Shown in pieces: positions 21,697-34,066 of a stretch of DNA of 64,000 nucleotides; position 1 is the first letter of the stretch; every line of letters starts with the position of its first letter. The stretch spans positions 251,736 through 315,735 of the forward strand of contig BEXV01000019.1 of NCBI GenBank assembly GCA_003118195.1, read 5' to 3'. Origin of the DNA: Hemicentrotus pulcherrimus (Eukaryota > Echinodermata > Echinoidea > Camarodonta > Strongylocentrotidae). Below the pieces are notes generated by a model. The model searched no databases. It saw only the letters and a program-made list of their open reading frames with translations, and was not told the DNA's origin. The translations under genes were made by a program, and so were the position numbers.

Positions 21697-24600
21697 CAAT
21701 CTGTGATTGAGGAGTTGCTCATTGCCAAAGGTATATCGCAAGGAGACTTGATTCGGAATATAAAGGCCTATATGAATATCTGTTCAGATTCTTTTTTAAA
21801 TACAACATAAGATACAGAAATGTTTTTGTGTCAAAGGATAAGTTGCCGGTTTATTACTGCACAAAACCACAAATTCATGCCTATCTAAAATGATGTAAAA
21901 AAATCCAATCTTAAAATTTATTCACGTTACGACTTATTGACGCCCTCCCCTAATAAACATGCAAACAAATATCCTCAGCCACTGCACTCCGTTCAGTCTT
22001 GAAGTTAACGTAACAGGACAGAAAACTTTACTTCATGGAATCATTCCATTATTTAAATTTTCAGTTGCCAAGGGAGTTCTGCCATATTGTTTAGAGGAAG
22101 AGCTCACATTCCGATAAACACATGCTATTTTTGGTAAGTTAATGCCGATGGCTGTTTCGCTAGGTGCAGCTTTAAAACTTATCTACCAGGAATCAGGATT
22201 GCTGTATATAAAGAAACGTCTCAGAAAGTGGGTCATGCCGAACGTACCCAATTCCAAAAGTTGAAAAAACCCAAACAAACAACGGAAAAGATGCCATCGT
22301 GATAACTCCTGACACCAGTGAGGACACGAGTTTTAAATTACTTCTTTCGTCATGAAAAAACGGTTATATTTATTTTTATATCAACGGCATTTAGATTCCT
22401 TTGCCGGTGTTTGTCTGTACAATCTGTGTAGTGGCATCATTTTGAAATTTACTGTATTTGAGTCGCCAGTCAAATGAAACAAATGAGAAACGTGGATTAC
22501 TTCTTCAGCCTAAGATTATCAAATCGTAAATTTGTACCATTGAATAATGTCTTCCTATTATTCCCTATTCGACTTCCTTTTTACTTCTGTTCCAGTTACA
22601 TTTCATTTCGTTAACTACCCTTCCCACCTCTTGACGTCTGTAATCCAGCAGTAATTACGTCTAGGAAAGTAATGGTATGGGGGAGTATTTATATCTGAAC
22701 TATTTAAAATCACTGTTTTCTTCTTAAACTGGAGCTGCATGTTGTTAGGAAGAGACTTAAGACACACCCGTGAACAAACATGTAAAATATCATGAGATTT
22801 CTCTCCAGCAAGCTTTCTGAATCATCCCGAGAAACTCTTAACGTCAAATTAAAATTAAGATTCGCAAACAGGAAGTGCCGACGTTGATTACAAAATACGT
22901 AAGTCTTGTAAATGGAGTGGTCGTAATTACACTGTAATTGTATATTATTGCCACGAATATCAAATGTTGTTGATCATAAAAATACTCGTGATTATGTAAA
23001 TGTATGCGCATGGGCATTCGATATTAAAGTTGGTAAATGGGAGATCAATAAACCGCAAGTCATGGGTAAATATCAGGGTTTTTCCCCTTAATATTTTGTT
23101 GCTTTGAAAAATCGTTTTTGATGAGGTGAAGACGATAAGTGGCCGAACATTTAAAACCCTCTCGTTTTGATAATATACAATATCCAAGTTGTTGTCGACT
23201 AGTTAAAGATAGTACTATATATACTGTGACCCTCAAAAAGAAGCTGAAAATTTTGGTAAAGTGTCTAAAAACAATTGATATGAACAGCTACGTTCAAAAA
23301 GTAGATCAAGGGCTGAAAACCAATAAGCAAGCATTTATCTTGACTTCTTTATGTTCCGAATCGTGTCACTTCGCATCGTTCTGATGCTCAGAAACAATGA
23401 GGGAGTGATAACATGCCAGGAGGAACCGTTTTGTTATCGAAGGAATAAGTACAGAAGACACATGTAATATGATGAGATTACCCGAGGCAACTAGGGTTAA
23501 AGTTACAGTCTGGCCTTACATGAAGTCGAGATATTTTCCAACATGATTGTTTCCTTTGTTTCTTTCCTTTTTCATCTGCGAATGTTACACTCTGTACTAA
23601 TATTTTGCAAGCCCAGTATTTCGTTGAGTTTAATTAATTTTGAGCGTGCATAAGAAAAAAGAAAGTCGAGTGAAATATTTCAGGATAAGGTGTCTGTATC
23701 ATATTTGATTAAATCTTCATTTTCAGATTCGACTATTCTACTTTTCAGTAATGAACAAATAATGCTTGAAATTCAGGGTTTACAAGTTAAAATAATGGTG
23801 TGTAATTTGGCTGTAACATTGTTTATGAGAGCATATGTACATTGTTTGTTGATGAACTATCTTGTGGGTCCAACTGAATATATGGTAAGACTTTTCTTAT
23901 CCTAGCCATGATCATTTTCTTTTTACCTTGGGATTTTGCTGCCTTGGTGTTGATCAGCTTCGATTCATGAAAGGAACAAACCTCGAAAAAATACCACCAG
24001 AACATAAAGGTCCTGCTGCTAAAAAGTAAAAGGAACAAGAACGATATCACTTGAAAAGGTTGGTGTGCGACTTGTAAGAACCACTGTCAAATTGATTCTT
24101 CGACAGGAAACGGGGTGACGTGATGAAACGGGGCTCTAGGAAAGGATCATGAATGTATTTTGATTTATTATCGCACTCCTTCGAGGCCACCGTAGATATC
24201 AACCTGTCATTGAGCAAGGGTAAATGCACTTAAGAGTCACTGAGCTGTTTCGTCGGGGGAGAGCGAAAGTGGGTGTCATTTGCATTGCATGATTCGTGTC
24301 TTATTGGGTCTCTTTTGGGGTTAAAAAGGGTACAAAGGACCAACTAACCTTCTTTGAGTCTCGTGTATTTATGAGTGCACATATAAGCATTTGTAGAGGG
24401 AACATAATTGCGGAAGAACTAATTCCTACGCTTACATCGAATAACGTTAATTTCGTCAGTACCTAAAGTAAAACTGACATCGTCTCCAAACTCAATGCTT
24501 GAACGTTTCAAGTTTTATTTTCGTTCAAATCGATAAAAACATATGTTATTAAAGTATAAAATACAGATTATATCCAATAAAGAAAACAGAGTGAGCACAC

Positions 24601-24870
24601 AAAATGGAAATATATTTACAAATATACCAGAAGTATAAAAAGTTAATCAATAAAAATGGAAGACGGGAAACTAAAAAAAAAACGTAAGGTTCTGTCGAGG
24701 CAGTCCTTGCTATCAAAATATACATATACAGAATCTTTGGAACCAATTAGATGAACAACTAAGATCAAGTACGACTTTATGGTAGTTTAAAATGCTCTGT
24801 CGCAGTCATTTATTGAATAATTTGTCAAATTTTGTGATTGCTTAGGATCGATACATTTGTGTGTTCTGGC
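21697..24870. other. Unannotated AT-rich stretch
   Basis: The longest open frame is about 81 codons (plus 23139-23384), with no recognisable domain. No repeat boundaries identified. Confidence 0.35.
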
Positions 24871-24892
24871 TGTGTGTGTGTGTGTGTGTGTG
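24871..24892. repeat. (TG)n microsatellite
   Basis: Eleven perfect TG units. Confidence 0.95.
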
Positions 24893-24939
24893 CCTATTAT
24901 GTGTTTATTTGTGTCATTCAGTTCTATTATTGACTAATC

Positions 24940-25309
24940 TTAAAGGGATCGTTTAACAATGTTAAATCTGAAATGCACGGCCCTACGTGTTATCAGTGTC
25001 TGTGATATGGTGTAATGTTGAAGCCTTTAAAATGATCAAGAAGTGCCTCAAAAAGGTAAAATTCTTTGAGTGACCGGTTTTACCATACTAGTTTTCCCCA
25101 ATAGACGGTAGTGTTATGAAAATCGTTTGACAAACGGATTTCAAAATTTGTAATTCAAATCATAAATGTCTTGATAATCAGATAGGCGATCGGCTTGTAA
25201 AAGTCATGGGGTTCCTGGCTGACCTAAAGGTTTATAATTATGATTGCAGCATGAGCTAAATCCAGGATTTTGATTCAGAATCTGAGACAAAGTTACCGGA
25301 TCCCTTTAA
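24940..25309 (-). mobile_element. TTAA-type MITE, family 1, copy B (complete)
   Basis: Bounded by TTAAAGGGATC on the left and GATCCCTTTAA on the right, an 11-bp inverted repeat that includes TTAA at each edge. It is the reverse complement of copy A at 20456, about 4.1 kb away. Total 370 bp with TTAA included, no coding capacity. TTAA target duplications are known for piggyBac and Kolobok transposons. The AGGG start does not match the usual CCC start of piggyBac, so the superfamily stays open. Confidence 0.85.
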
Positions 25310-27038
25310 TCTATATATATTTGGTATTTGTTTGATTCTTTCCCTCTCTCTCTCTCACGTCCATTCCTCATAAGCATTTGCTTTTCTTTTGGTCCTTTCT
25401 ATATTCCACACTGTATTTTGTATAATTGTTTGTATGTTTTTATGATTAAGGTTAAATGAAATACCTTCAATATACCTGTTAATATTTCGTCGGCACAAGT
25501 CGACTGCAGCTGTCTTCTGTTTGTTCTATTAGTCGACCAATACAAAATAAAAGTTAAGTAATTCACATAAAAAATTGGACACATCAAAAAGATCATGCAA
25601 CTTTCAAAGAACGATACTTTTCTAATACTGTATTCCAAATAGACATTTTCTTGTAAAATTGGGGGAAGAAAGGCATCCTTCAAATGCGACGTGGATGCCA
25701 TATAAAGGATTGTCAGTAATTGCTATGTAAAGATTACACACTGTATCACAAATTGTCACGTGTCAACTCCAAAATATACATCACTCAATTATTTAACCTG
25801 TTTTCTAGGGGGAATCATGAATACTGATGTCCAAGGGTTGTGTTCATGTCAAGTATATTAAATCGACTATTTCAGTTTCTTTATTCTTGCACCAATTTTG
25901 ATTCAAAAACTGATCGGATCTGTGTTCTTGATTTTTCATGACCATTGGCTAAAAAATCTGTAATATTTACAATTTCATTATTTATATTAAAGAAATATCC
26001 TTACTGACATCAATCACAACCTGGGTTCCTTGTTACATAATATTTCTTCTAAACATTGGCTCGTTAACCGTTCTTAACCTGTTATCTATAATTTACTTCC
26101 GCATTGAATCGGCAGAGCTTAAATATTTCTCTTTACCAAAAGAGTTAACATTATTTTCTCCTTAAATCATTGTAGAGTGTTAATATACTCAAAGATGTAA
26201 CATATTAACAAAAAAAAAAAGATCCAGAAGGAGGGGGACTTGTATCAAAATATGCAAATTAAAACAAGAAGCTCTTGGATTATCCGAACACGGTTCCTTC
26301 AGGGGATACTTGAGGTACTGGAAATGGAATTGCCTAAGAATTGATGTTATGAGTGTGTTTACATACACGTACGGGGATAAAACAGTAATCCATCAACTTA
26401 TGTTAGGTCTATACGGGGTAATTAGGAATTGTTTCAACACGCCTGTAAGCTTCAAATGCTTAAACAAAAAGAAAGTGTTGCAAGCAGGATTGTCGTCTTC
26501 GATTACGTTTGGCCTTGGTCTCTTCAATTGTGTACCTCATGTCGTATAATTTGCTGAAATCGTCAGGAAGTCACGGATGTCGCCTTTCTAAAGCCGGATG
26601 TTGGAAACATCCGTCTATGTTACATCTCTTGACTAGCACTTCGGCTGCATTCTTTGCCTTTCCCCACAGTCGCTCGTTAGCCGCTAGTGAAATTTTACAC
26701 CAAACACTACGCACCAATTGACACAAGGATTGCTTTGGGCAACACAATGACTTTGCCAAATGACAAATTTCCAATCTTGATTAGATCCATGACAATCCCC
26801 TGAATACCTGCAGAGATCAATCTTGCACTGGAAACAAGTACATAGTCTTGAACTCTCTGATAGATATACATGTCCCCTATGATCAATACAATGAGTGATT
26901 CCAAGTTGGGTGTGAGTGTAAGTGTTAAGTGTTTCGACAGTAAAGAGCTCTTAAATCGAGCTAAATATTTGCTGATGAAATTAGGTCAAACTAACAAATG
27001 TGGGTGTTGAGTTTTCAAAATATGAGTTGAGTCAGCTG
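25310..27038. other. Unannotated stretch
   Basis: Short (TC)n at about 25341-25358. The longest open frame is 100 codons (minus 25399-25701), unrecognised. A small hairpin CGGATGTT...AACATCCG lies near 26594-26612. A minus-strand segment at about 26470-26545 after TTTCAG reads protein-like (KLYDMRYTIEETKAKRNRRR) but stops soon after and is not called as an exon. Confidence 0.3.
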
Positions 27039-27235
27039 ATTGTCTGGAGGTGACTTTGCTTCAAGTTTTTATTTTTCATGCAATCTACAAGAAAGTGATT
27101 TTGTTTTTCAACAATAGGTTTGACATAATATGCAATAGTCAGTTCATAGTCTGGGGGTGACTTTATTATCCATTCAATGTACAAGAAAGTTATTTCGTTT
27201 TCCACAATTAGGTTTGAAATATTACAATAGAGATG
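27039..27235. repeat. Diverged tandem duplication of about 100 bp
   Basis: Two consecutive copies share the order CTGGRGGTGACTTT, then ATTCAATGTACAAGAAAG (or its variant), then TTTTC..CAAT.AGGTTTGA. The second copy is slightly shorter. Confidence 0.6.
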
Positions 27236-29257
27236 AATTATCCTCAATATTCTCAAGAGGAATACAAAACAATCTCCAACCTCTTAGTCGCAGACAATAT
27301 TCTAGACGTCTCCTATCTTTATATATCAAGTACTTTGAGATTACTGTTCCAGACAAAGCAGTGTACCTCCCCCTCTCCCCCTCTACCCCTCCTACAAAGA
27401 GAATCTAACAAATTATGGGGGAATTGGAAGGGGCGTGCAAGATTTAGTATGTCATAGATATTTGGCAGTGTTTCATAAGACATTATATATATATATATAT
27501 ATTCATATGCATGAATAATTAAAGACACAACATCACCCTCCAGAACATTGATTAATCACCTTTTCCATGTCTACATTATTGTATCTGGGAAAACCAGCCC
27601 ACTTGTGATTCAATAAGTCAATGACACTTCAATGAATAATTATTTTTCTTTCTTAAACTCAATTTGTGAATGCGTCTACTTGAATTATGATAACTATGTT
27701 TTAATGACCATGTCAACATTTTGTGTTTGTTTGCTTCATCTGCTAGCAAAATAAAAGATTACAAAACTTTTCTTGCTGGTGAAAAGCAGCTAGGTGCATT
27801 ATCACAAATAATTAAGGTTCATTTTTTGCATATTGTGTGTGTCCATTGTTGACCAGTAAACCAAGTCATATTGTATTAGAGAAAAAAAAAAGTCTAAAGA
27901 CACAAGTTTGTTATTTTTTTCTTTAAAGATGTCTTGATAAATAATTGTTAGATCAATGATTTTGAATATCTCTTATGTTTTCATAAAAATGTGGCCTACT
28001 TTTCAATTTTTCAAAAATTATTTAAAGACAAAAAAGTTATGTCAAATAATGTGACATTCACACATTGAAGAAAATAATGAGTGTACTTGTATATTAAATG
28101 TACATTTGTATGTAAAATACACCCCCAAAAAACAAACAAACAAACAAAACCGAAATTTTAGGAAAATGTATGTTTAATTTGTTTAACTTATGTGAAACTA
28201 TAATTTTGTTTATGTGAATACTTTTCTCCTGCAAATGTGTAACTTCATTCGCAAATATATGTTATATGAAAATGTATTTTTAATCTCGTATTTAAACGTT
28301 AAAGTGACTTGCAAATGTATTTAGGCCTACGTGAAGATTATTTGTAACTTTCTATAAAGTGTTATAAATCATGTAAAATTTTCTTAATGAGAGAGGAGAA
28401 TAAAAAAATAATGAAACATTTTTTTTTTAAACTCGAAATTGACATTTAATTAGTCTCTAGGGGCTAGTTTTAGTGAATAGGACTTTTGAACGTAAACTAT
28501 CAAAACCAGCCACAAATTCCGGTTCAACAGACGACAATTGTTCAACACCTATAACACTAGCTACCGGATGTTGACGATGTTCATGGGTCAAAGCCTTAAG
28601 ACCAGCTGATTTCTATTTTGGTGTTTAGGCTGGTGTTAGTGTTTATAAAACAATAACACCAGCCCTAAACAACCAACTTGAAATCACTCGTTGTGACACG
28701 TGGAGATTTTATTTTCATGTTTTATTTTGGTAACATTTATCTTCTTTGACTTTGTTTTGAATGGATATTAAAACCCTCATTCACTTGTGACCTATGACGA
28801 AGCAGAAAGATCACATAAACAAACTAATGAAAAGTTCGGGATAATGCGGAAATAATGCATGTTAGAGTAGTTTGCGATGAAAAAAATACTGAATATTACC
28901 GGCCATATTATTGTAATATACTGAATCAAGTGGCCATCGATTGTATCACCAATTGGCAAAAACTGTAGTACGTGAGAAGAAATAGGGGAAAAGGCAATAA
29001 GTAGCTAATCTATGTGTCGAAAGTAGCTACGTCGCACACAACATGTACAACGTTCAACGTCATCAGCGATACGAACTGCTTGACGTACAGGTTATATTAG
29101 ATGAATAAAATTCAAAATGCTTTTAACCTTAAAAGACACGTGCAAATATGTCGTTTGATATTCGGTTTAGTTATTGGTCTACTTACAGCACCTCTAAAGT
29201 GTTGGGAGCCCCAAATTCGCCAAAACTTTGATGGCAAAATTATATTTAATTTGAATC
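27236..29257. other. Unannotated AT-rich stretch
   Basis: Contains (TA)n at 27484-27502, (CAAA)n at 28127-28148, and a hairpin TTTAGGCTGGTGTTA (28624-28638) against TAACACCAGCCCTAAA (28654-28669). No gene signal. Confidence 0.4.
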
Positions 29258-29460
29258 ATAATGTGACAGAGGATGTCATTTCAGAGACACTTCTACAAAG
29301 ATTTTCCCCAAAAATGTGTTTGAAGAAAAATAATGATGAAACAACACATTATCTGGGTTTTCTATTGTACTCAGAAAACCGAAATTTTGTATTCTTTCAT
29401 CTATATTCGACTTCAAACACATTTGTTTTAAAAATCGAATGACATCCTCTTTAACTTTAT
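29258..29460. repeat. About 200-bp foldback element
   Basis: The whole segment folds on itself. AGAGGATGTCATT (29268-29280) pairs with AATGACATCCTCT (29438-29450), AAATGTGTTTGAAG with CTTCAAACACATTT, and GGTTTTCT with AGAAAACC near the centre, leaving only a short loop. The 113-codon plus frame that spans it is a by-product. Confidence 0.7.
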
Positions 29461-29664
29461 GACACAATTAAAAAAAAAAATTGCTATCAATTTCGTGGGG
29501 CTCATAACAATTTAGACGGGCTTTGAAAAGTTGTGTAACAAACTATTCTATTTCATAATATTTTACTAATCTCATTATTAATCGTGGTACTGAGGTGATA
29601 TTTCAAGAGTTCGCATGGGTATGGGAATTATATTACTAATACTGTATGACATGTTTTTTAGAGG

Positions 29665-29832
29665 TGTTGAGGTAGAGTGGTTTATTCACTTGACTCTTAA
29701 TCCAAGGGTTCAGGGTTCAAATCCCAGACCGCTTCAAATCTACTTTGGAAAGACATTTATCCCCATTCTACACCCCCACTCAGGTGCCAATGGGAACCTA
29801 ACACATCTTGGTTAATAATAATTGCAGTGATT
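29665..29832 (+). mobile_element. tRNA-derived SINE copy
   Basis: A-box-like GAGGTAGAGTGG (about 29669-29680) and a B box GGTTCAAATCC (29714-29724), then a tail TTGGAAAGACATTTATCCCC, CACTCAGGTGCCAATGGGAACC and the terminal AATAATTGCAGTGA shared with the copy at 20835-20960. Not a functional tRNA: the acceptor stem does not close. Confidence 0.8.
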
Positions 29833-30608
29833 GTAGGAAGAGCAGTACTTTTACTGATGTGGCTAAACTGGTTAAAAGATCCAATTATTATTATTTAATA
29901 AAAATTAAAAAAAAAACCTCAAGTCCTTGCCAACATTATTCTGCCGCTTTTGCATTTTTTTTTTTGTCATTTCAGTTTTGTCAATTCCGAAATTAGATTG
30001 TTATATTTCCAGAAGTGAAGATTTAAAAAAAAATGTGAGGGCACGTATAACTCCATTATCACACCCGAATGGTAAATCTTATTCCAATGTCCACATTTAA
30101 CACATAATCTTGAATGAAGACAAGAAACTTATAGGGTTTTTTATTCATCAATTCAGCCGCATATGTAACGCTTCCGGGTGGTGTTCGTCTGTTCGAGATT
30201 ATCAACGGAATTCTTTTTAGCCTTGTGAATTCTACAGAAAGTGTAGTCTACCTCCTACTGCATCAAAATATCGATGATATAAGCGAAATTCGTCATTCTT
30301 GTGTTTTTTGGAACATACATAAGAGGTCATTCCAAGCATTACACAAAGGCATAGGATGTCTTCCTCATCAGTTGAGTTGGCGGGTTATTACAATAGCGTT
30401 TGAAAATCTCACCATCAACGGTCAATATCTCTTGGCTATCCTTTATTAGGGTAAGATAACAATAACCTACGTGAGCACACTTCTTTTGAAACAGATTTTA
30501 TGTCTATCAAGGGCTATATTTGCAGAGCACTCGGGGTATCATCAGCGTTCATGGAGTTAGATAAACAGCCCGGTCGCACCACCAGTCATTTGTTTGCCGT
30601 TTCCCAAC
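29833..30608. other. Unannotated stretch
   Basis: A-runs and T-runs near 29906 and 29955; no gene signal. Precedes a possible exon at 30611. Confidence 0.35.
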
Positions 30609-30610
30609 AG

Positions 30611-30749
30611 AAAGGCGCCGTATTCGCCTTCTCATCTTGAAGACGGCGATGACGACGAAAACCCGATGGAGCATACAGGAAGTGGGAGAGTGTACGTAGA
30701 GCGTGAAGAGGGGAGAGTGAGGGTCCAAATATGCAACACAGTTTCATAA
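30611..30749 (+). CDS. Candidate exon, possibly terminal (unrecognised)
   Basis: TTTGCCGTTTCCCAACAG (ending 30610) is a good acceptor with a pyrimidine tract. Reading with one leading base, the frame gives KAPYSPSHLEDGDDDENPME, then HTGSGRVYVEREEGRVRVQI, to a TAA at 30747-30749. Local GC is about 55%, far above the flanks, and the acidic then basic composition is unlike translated AT-rich DNA. A GTGAGG at 30717 could instead be a donor, ending the exon at 30716. Family not recognised. A 66-codon frame on the opposite strand overlaps it, so strand choice is not certain. Confidence 0.28.
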
Positions 30750-31084
30750 TCAAAAGGGACGGCTCCATCGCAATTTCTTGTGACATTTTCCAATTTTTTT
30801 TTTTTAACGAACTTTCAATTCATATGTCATAACGAACAACCTAAGAAATTAAGTGATTTTGAACTAAAGGATTTTATAAATTTTGAAACTTTACCGAATC
30901 GTTAGGTCGCTCCGCCACTACGCTCGCTCGCACTCCACACAAATATACAGCAAGCCCGGCGTCCTCAATGGTTCGAAACTCGCCACTGACTATATCTTCA
31001 GCATTATAGGAACCTACATTCAACTACGAACACGGACAAATGAAAAACAAGTATCACAATAATAAATTTATCAGGTATCACAGT

Positions 31085-31863
31085 GGACAACAACTCCCAG
31101 GCGAATTGCTCCCAGACAATTACCGCATATTACCCCGAAGTTGTTGGAGAGTAATTGGGGATGAACCATTAAAGGGGTACGGGAGTTAAAGGGATAGTTG
31201 AGTCCTGTTTTCAGACCGCAAATGCCTTCAAAGTGCATGGCTATTGCTCTTATTCTTATATATGACATTTCTAGTGCCCTTTTAGGACCTTAAATGGCTA
31301 TGAGGTAAGTTTAGACCCCAAAAGGTGTGAAAGTAGCCAATACGATCGTACCAATTCAGCCCCACTTTTAAAAAAAAATACGGTGAGCGTTAACAAATTA
31401 ATTAATTGAAAATAACAGTACACGGGCTTGCTACCGTAGTTGTGCGTAATAATAAACAACACGAAAAAGCCAATGAAAGCCAACATCAGCATTGGCTAAA
31501 ATACAACCTAAAAGGCACTATTTCGTATTTTTTTTCAAGGTTTCTCAACGGCTTTTCAAATTATCGAACATTTGTGGTGGTACACAAATATTAGTATTCG
31601 CTATGTTTGTGGATATTTCAGCCGTCTCTAAAACGATTTTGATGAAACACAGATGATTTTCTCATTTAAATTGTATTTTCTTTCAAATTCGATACTCAGT
31701 TTTTCATTATCCCACCATAAAAAGAAAATTGTGTAGCGCCCTCTGCACCAGAACTCAACTATCCCTTTAATTGTCGAAGGGCTTAGTGGTCTAGGTAATG
31801 TTCCGGGTTAATTGTCAAAGTGAGTACCATGGGTTAGTTGTCTGGAAGTGATAATTGGAGTGG
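31085..31863. repeat. Short-word array (ACAACTCCC / GGGTTAATTGTC) split by a MITE
   Basis: To the left of the MITE (31085-31167), forward words GGACAACAACTCCC, GAATTGCTCCC and GACAATTACC are followed by reversed words (GTTGTTGGAGAGTAATTGGGG). To the right (31771-31863) only reversed words occur: CGGGTTAATTGTC, TGGGTTAGTTGTCTGG, GATAATTGGAG. Removing the MITE leaves GGGAGTTAATTGTC, another unit of the array. The words resemble the minisatellite at 57046-57252. Confidence 0.6.
31186..31770 (+). mobile_element. TTAA-type MITE, family 2, copy A (complete)
   Basis: 585 bp bounded by the inverted repeat TTAAAGGGATAGTTGAGT and its exact reverse complement, with TTAA at each edge. It lies inside a TTAA of the short-word array, so the empty site is readable. 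A second, inverted copy is at 59417-59973. Shared internal words include CTTCAAAGTGCATGG, ATACGATCGTACC/GGTATGATCGTATTGGCTAAA and CAGCCGTCTCT. No coding capacity. Confidence 0.88.
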
Positions 31864-32380
31864 TTTTCCTGAATGTATATTTTTAAGGTGTTGATATCTT
31901 GTTAGTCGAACATTAAACTTCTGGCAAAGAACCTTCGAGTCGGATTTTCCTCGGTTAAATCTGTGAATGATATTGTAAGATTGTTTACTTATAACTGTAA
32001 GAGAAAATAAACCTTATGAAATTGCATTGTGCTTAGTGCATCTCACCTGATTATCGGGGGGAAAAACACATGGGTATTTGAAATGATGGAAATGGACATC
32101 TATCTCTGCGTTCTCATACTCTGCTTACTGCTTGTCGTTGTGGGTGAACACACCCCAGAAACAAACAAAATAGACAAACGAAAGACAGAGAGAAGAACAA
32201 AAATGAAAGAAAAATAATCATACGTTGTGAACGTGGGGTAGCCTTTTGCAGAAACTTTGAACTATATGTATACATTGATGGTGGTACTGGATTTTTATTT
32301 CGTCGTTTATTTTTATGTCGAATTACGTAGACTTCTGGTGTAAAATACATGATGCCTGTTGGATGTACATCAGGGTCTAA

Positions 32381-34066
32381 AAGGGTCTCACACCGGGCAT
32401 TACGTAGAGCTGCGTACACACAGAGAAAAGTAGTTGTAAATTGACTCACTATAGGGAGTAACTGTTTGTCACATAAGTGACACCCCTCAGGGATTAAATT
32501 TACTCTCCAATGTAGGGAGTAACAATTTTTTGTTCATAAGAAGGTGTAATTTTGCACCCCAAGGTTATGATTGTACTCCGTTCAAGGAGTGAAATTTGCA
32601 CCCAATGGTGCTCATTTAACCGTTTTGGTTCCATTTTCATGAAAAATGGGTTCAAATTTACACCCGTTGGATTGAATTTAAATCCTTTATGATCGAGTCC
32701 ACGCCCTGTTGGGAGTAAATCAACACCCTTTTTATGCACAGCATCAACCAATTGGTCATCACTCGAGCAATCAATAATCCACGCTTAGTAATCACCTAAC
32801 AGTCATTGATTCTAACCCTTTTATCTACATATCACTGCTCTGAAGAAATCAGGCCAGAATTTCGAGTTATATGTTGAAAGACTTAAATGCTTACCTAAAC
32901 AACAATTAGTGTGAACTCAACACAAGTGCAGACTGTAAGAACTAATTACCTAAAAACAAAATATCCTACCTTACTGTAAGTGTGTGTGTATTGGGTTTTT
33001 ACAGACGTGTATCAATCAGATTTGATTATTTACGACTGGGGACCGACCTTTAAACGTCACCATCCGAAAGACGTGACTCAGTTTCGAACCTGTGTCCTCA
33101 GCTGAATCAGTTTGTAACTTCCACTTTTTAGCTGGATTACAGGAGGCACGCCACAACGCCTAGTTGTTACTGAATATCTCCCCTTTACTTACACATATAA
33201 GAAGACAATTATGTACTAGTTAGTAAAACAACACTTCTGCTAATTTCATTAAATTATCAAATCTAACCTTCGGTACAACCCCTTATTCTTGATCAGATAA
33301 TTTTCACACAAATAATATGCCCAAATGAAACATAATAATTCCCCTAACATGACTAAAATATGTGAATTATGCAAATTTTTCTTCATTGGCAGTACCTATA
33401 TTGACACTATGCGCCATTGCTGTAGTGCATGCGCAAATGCACTGACCAATCAGAGCTCGTCTAACTAAAATAGGGTGTAAAATTACATCCCTCAAATAAA
33501 CACCCTTGCGTATTTCCGTGTTTTACTCCCTAAAAGTCGTAATAGGGGCGCCCTATTTTTCCAATTTTGTTTTACTCCCCGAGACACCTTTTATTTCTCT
33601 GTGTGTAGTGTTGCAAACAGGGATACGCTAAGCGTACCTTGTCCATCGCTGACCTACGTAAATATACGAGGGACGCAAAGGAGTACGGCGTAGACACTAG
33701 ACGCAAAAAGCACGCAATGCCACGCAACACAACACTACTGTATGCCATGCCTACGAAAAAGTACGATACCCTACGACAGGCCGACGAAGCAGTAACAGCG
33801 TTCAAAGGCATCCTAGATCCAAGCTGCACACAGTAAGCAACCGTAAGCAAACATACATTTACGCCAGGCCTACATAAACGTACGCAAACCTACGCCTGTT
33901 ATACGCAATCATACGTGTTGGTACACCGTCGTACGCAAACCTATGCATAACCTACGAAGGGACTACGCCGAAGCAACATTTTTTTTTCATGAGTACGCAG
34001 CCTAATATTGGCGTACTCGGTACGCCACAATACGCCACTCTTCGCAGATCCGATGTGAATGGGCTT
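32381..34066. mobile_element. TAA-flanked TACG-word TIR element, interrupted by a nested element
   Basis: The left end AAGGGTCTCACACCGG and the right end (opposite strand) AAGCCCATTCACATCGG form an imperfect inverted repeat continuing to GAGCTGCGTA/GAGTGGCGTA. TAA flanks both sides (32378-32380 and 34067-34069). The body right of the nested insertion (33608-34050) repeats TACG-containing words (CCTACGA, TACGCAA, CGTACGCAAACC) every 10-20 bases. The GTCTCAC-type tip and TAA site match the ACCGCT element at 20989. Harbinger-like and non-autonomous. The 65-codon and 92-codon frames inside are repeat translations. Confidence 0.68.
32417..33605. mobile_element. Nested 1.19-kb TA-flanked TIR element
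   Basis: Ends CACACAGAGAAA and its exact reverse complement TTTCTCTGTGTG, flanked by TA on both sides (32415-32416 and 33606-33607). Removing it rejoins GAGCTGCG-TA-GTGTTGC of the outer element. Both sub-terminal regions repeat GGGAGTAA, GGTGTAAA and TTTACACC words (32453-32720 and 33470-33590); the 0.7-kb middle is ordinary AT-rich sequence. No transposase is visible, so it is non-autonomous. Confidence 0.75.

Noticed and set aside
21013..21741. Several 60-100 codon frames rich in Arg, Ser and Pro
   Set aside because: They coincide with the GC-rich ACCGCT element and appear on both strands; no domain.
26470..26545. Minus-strand exon after TTTCAG (KLYDMRYTIEETKAKRNRRR)
   Set aside because: Only about 25 codons, with a stop soon after and no strong donor; recorded but not called.
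29101..29442. 113-codon frame
   Set aside because: It runs through the 29258-29460 foldback; its two halves are mirror images of the same DNA.
33639..33836. 65-codon basic, Tyr/Thr-rich frame
   Set aside because: It lies within the TACG-word part of the TAA-flanked element; the composition is the repeated word translated.
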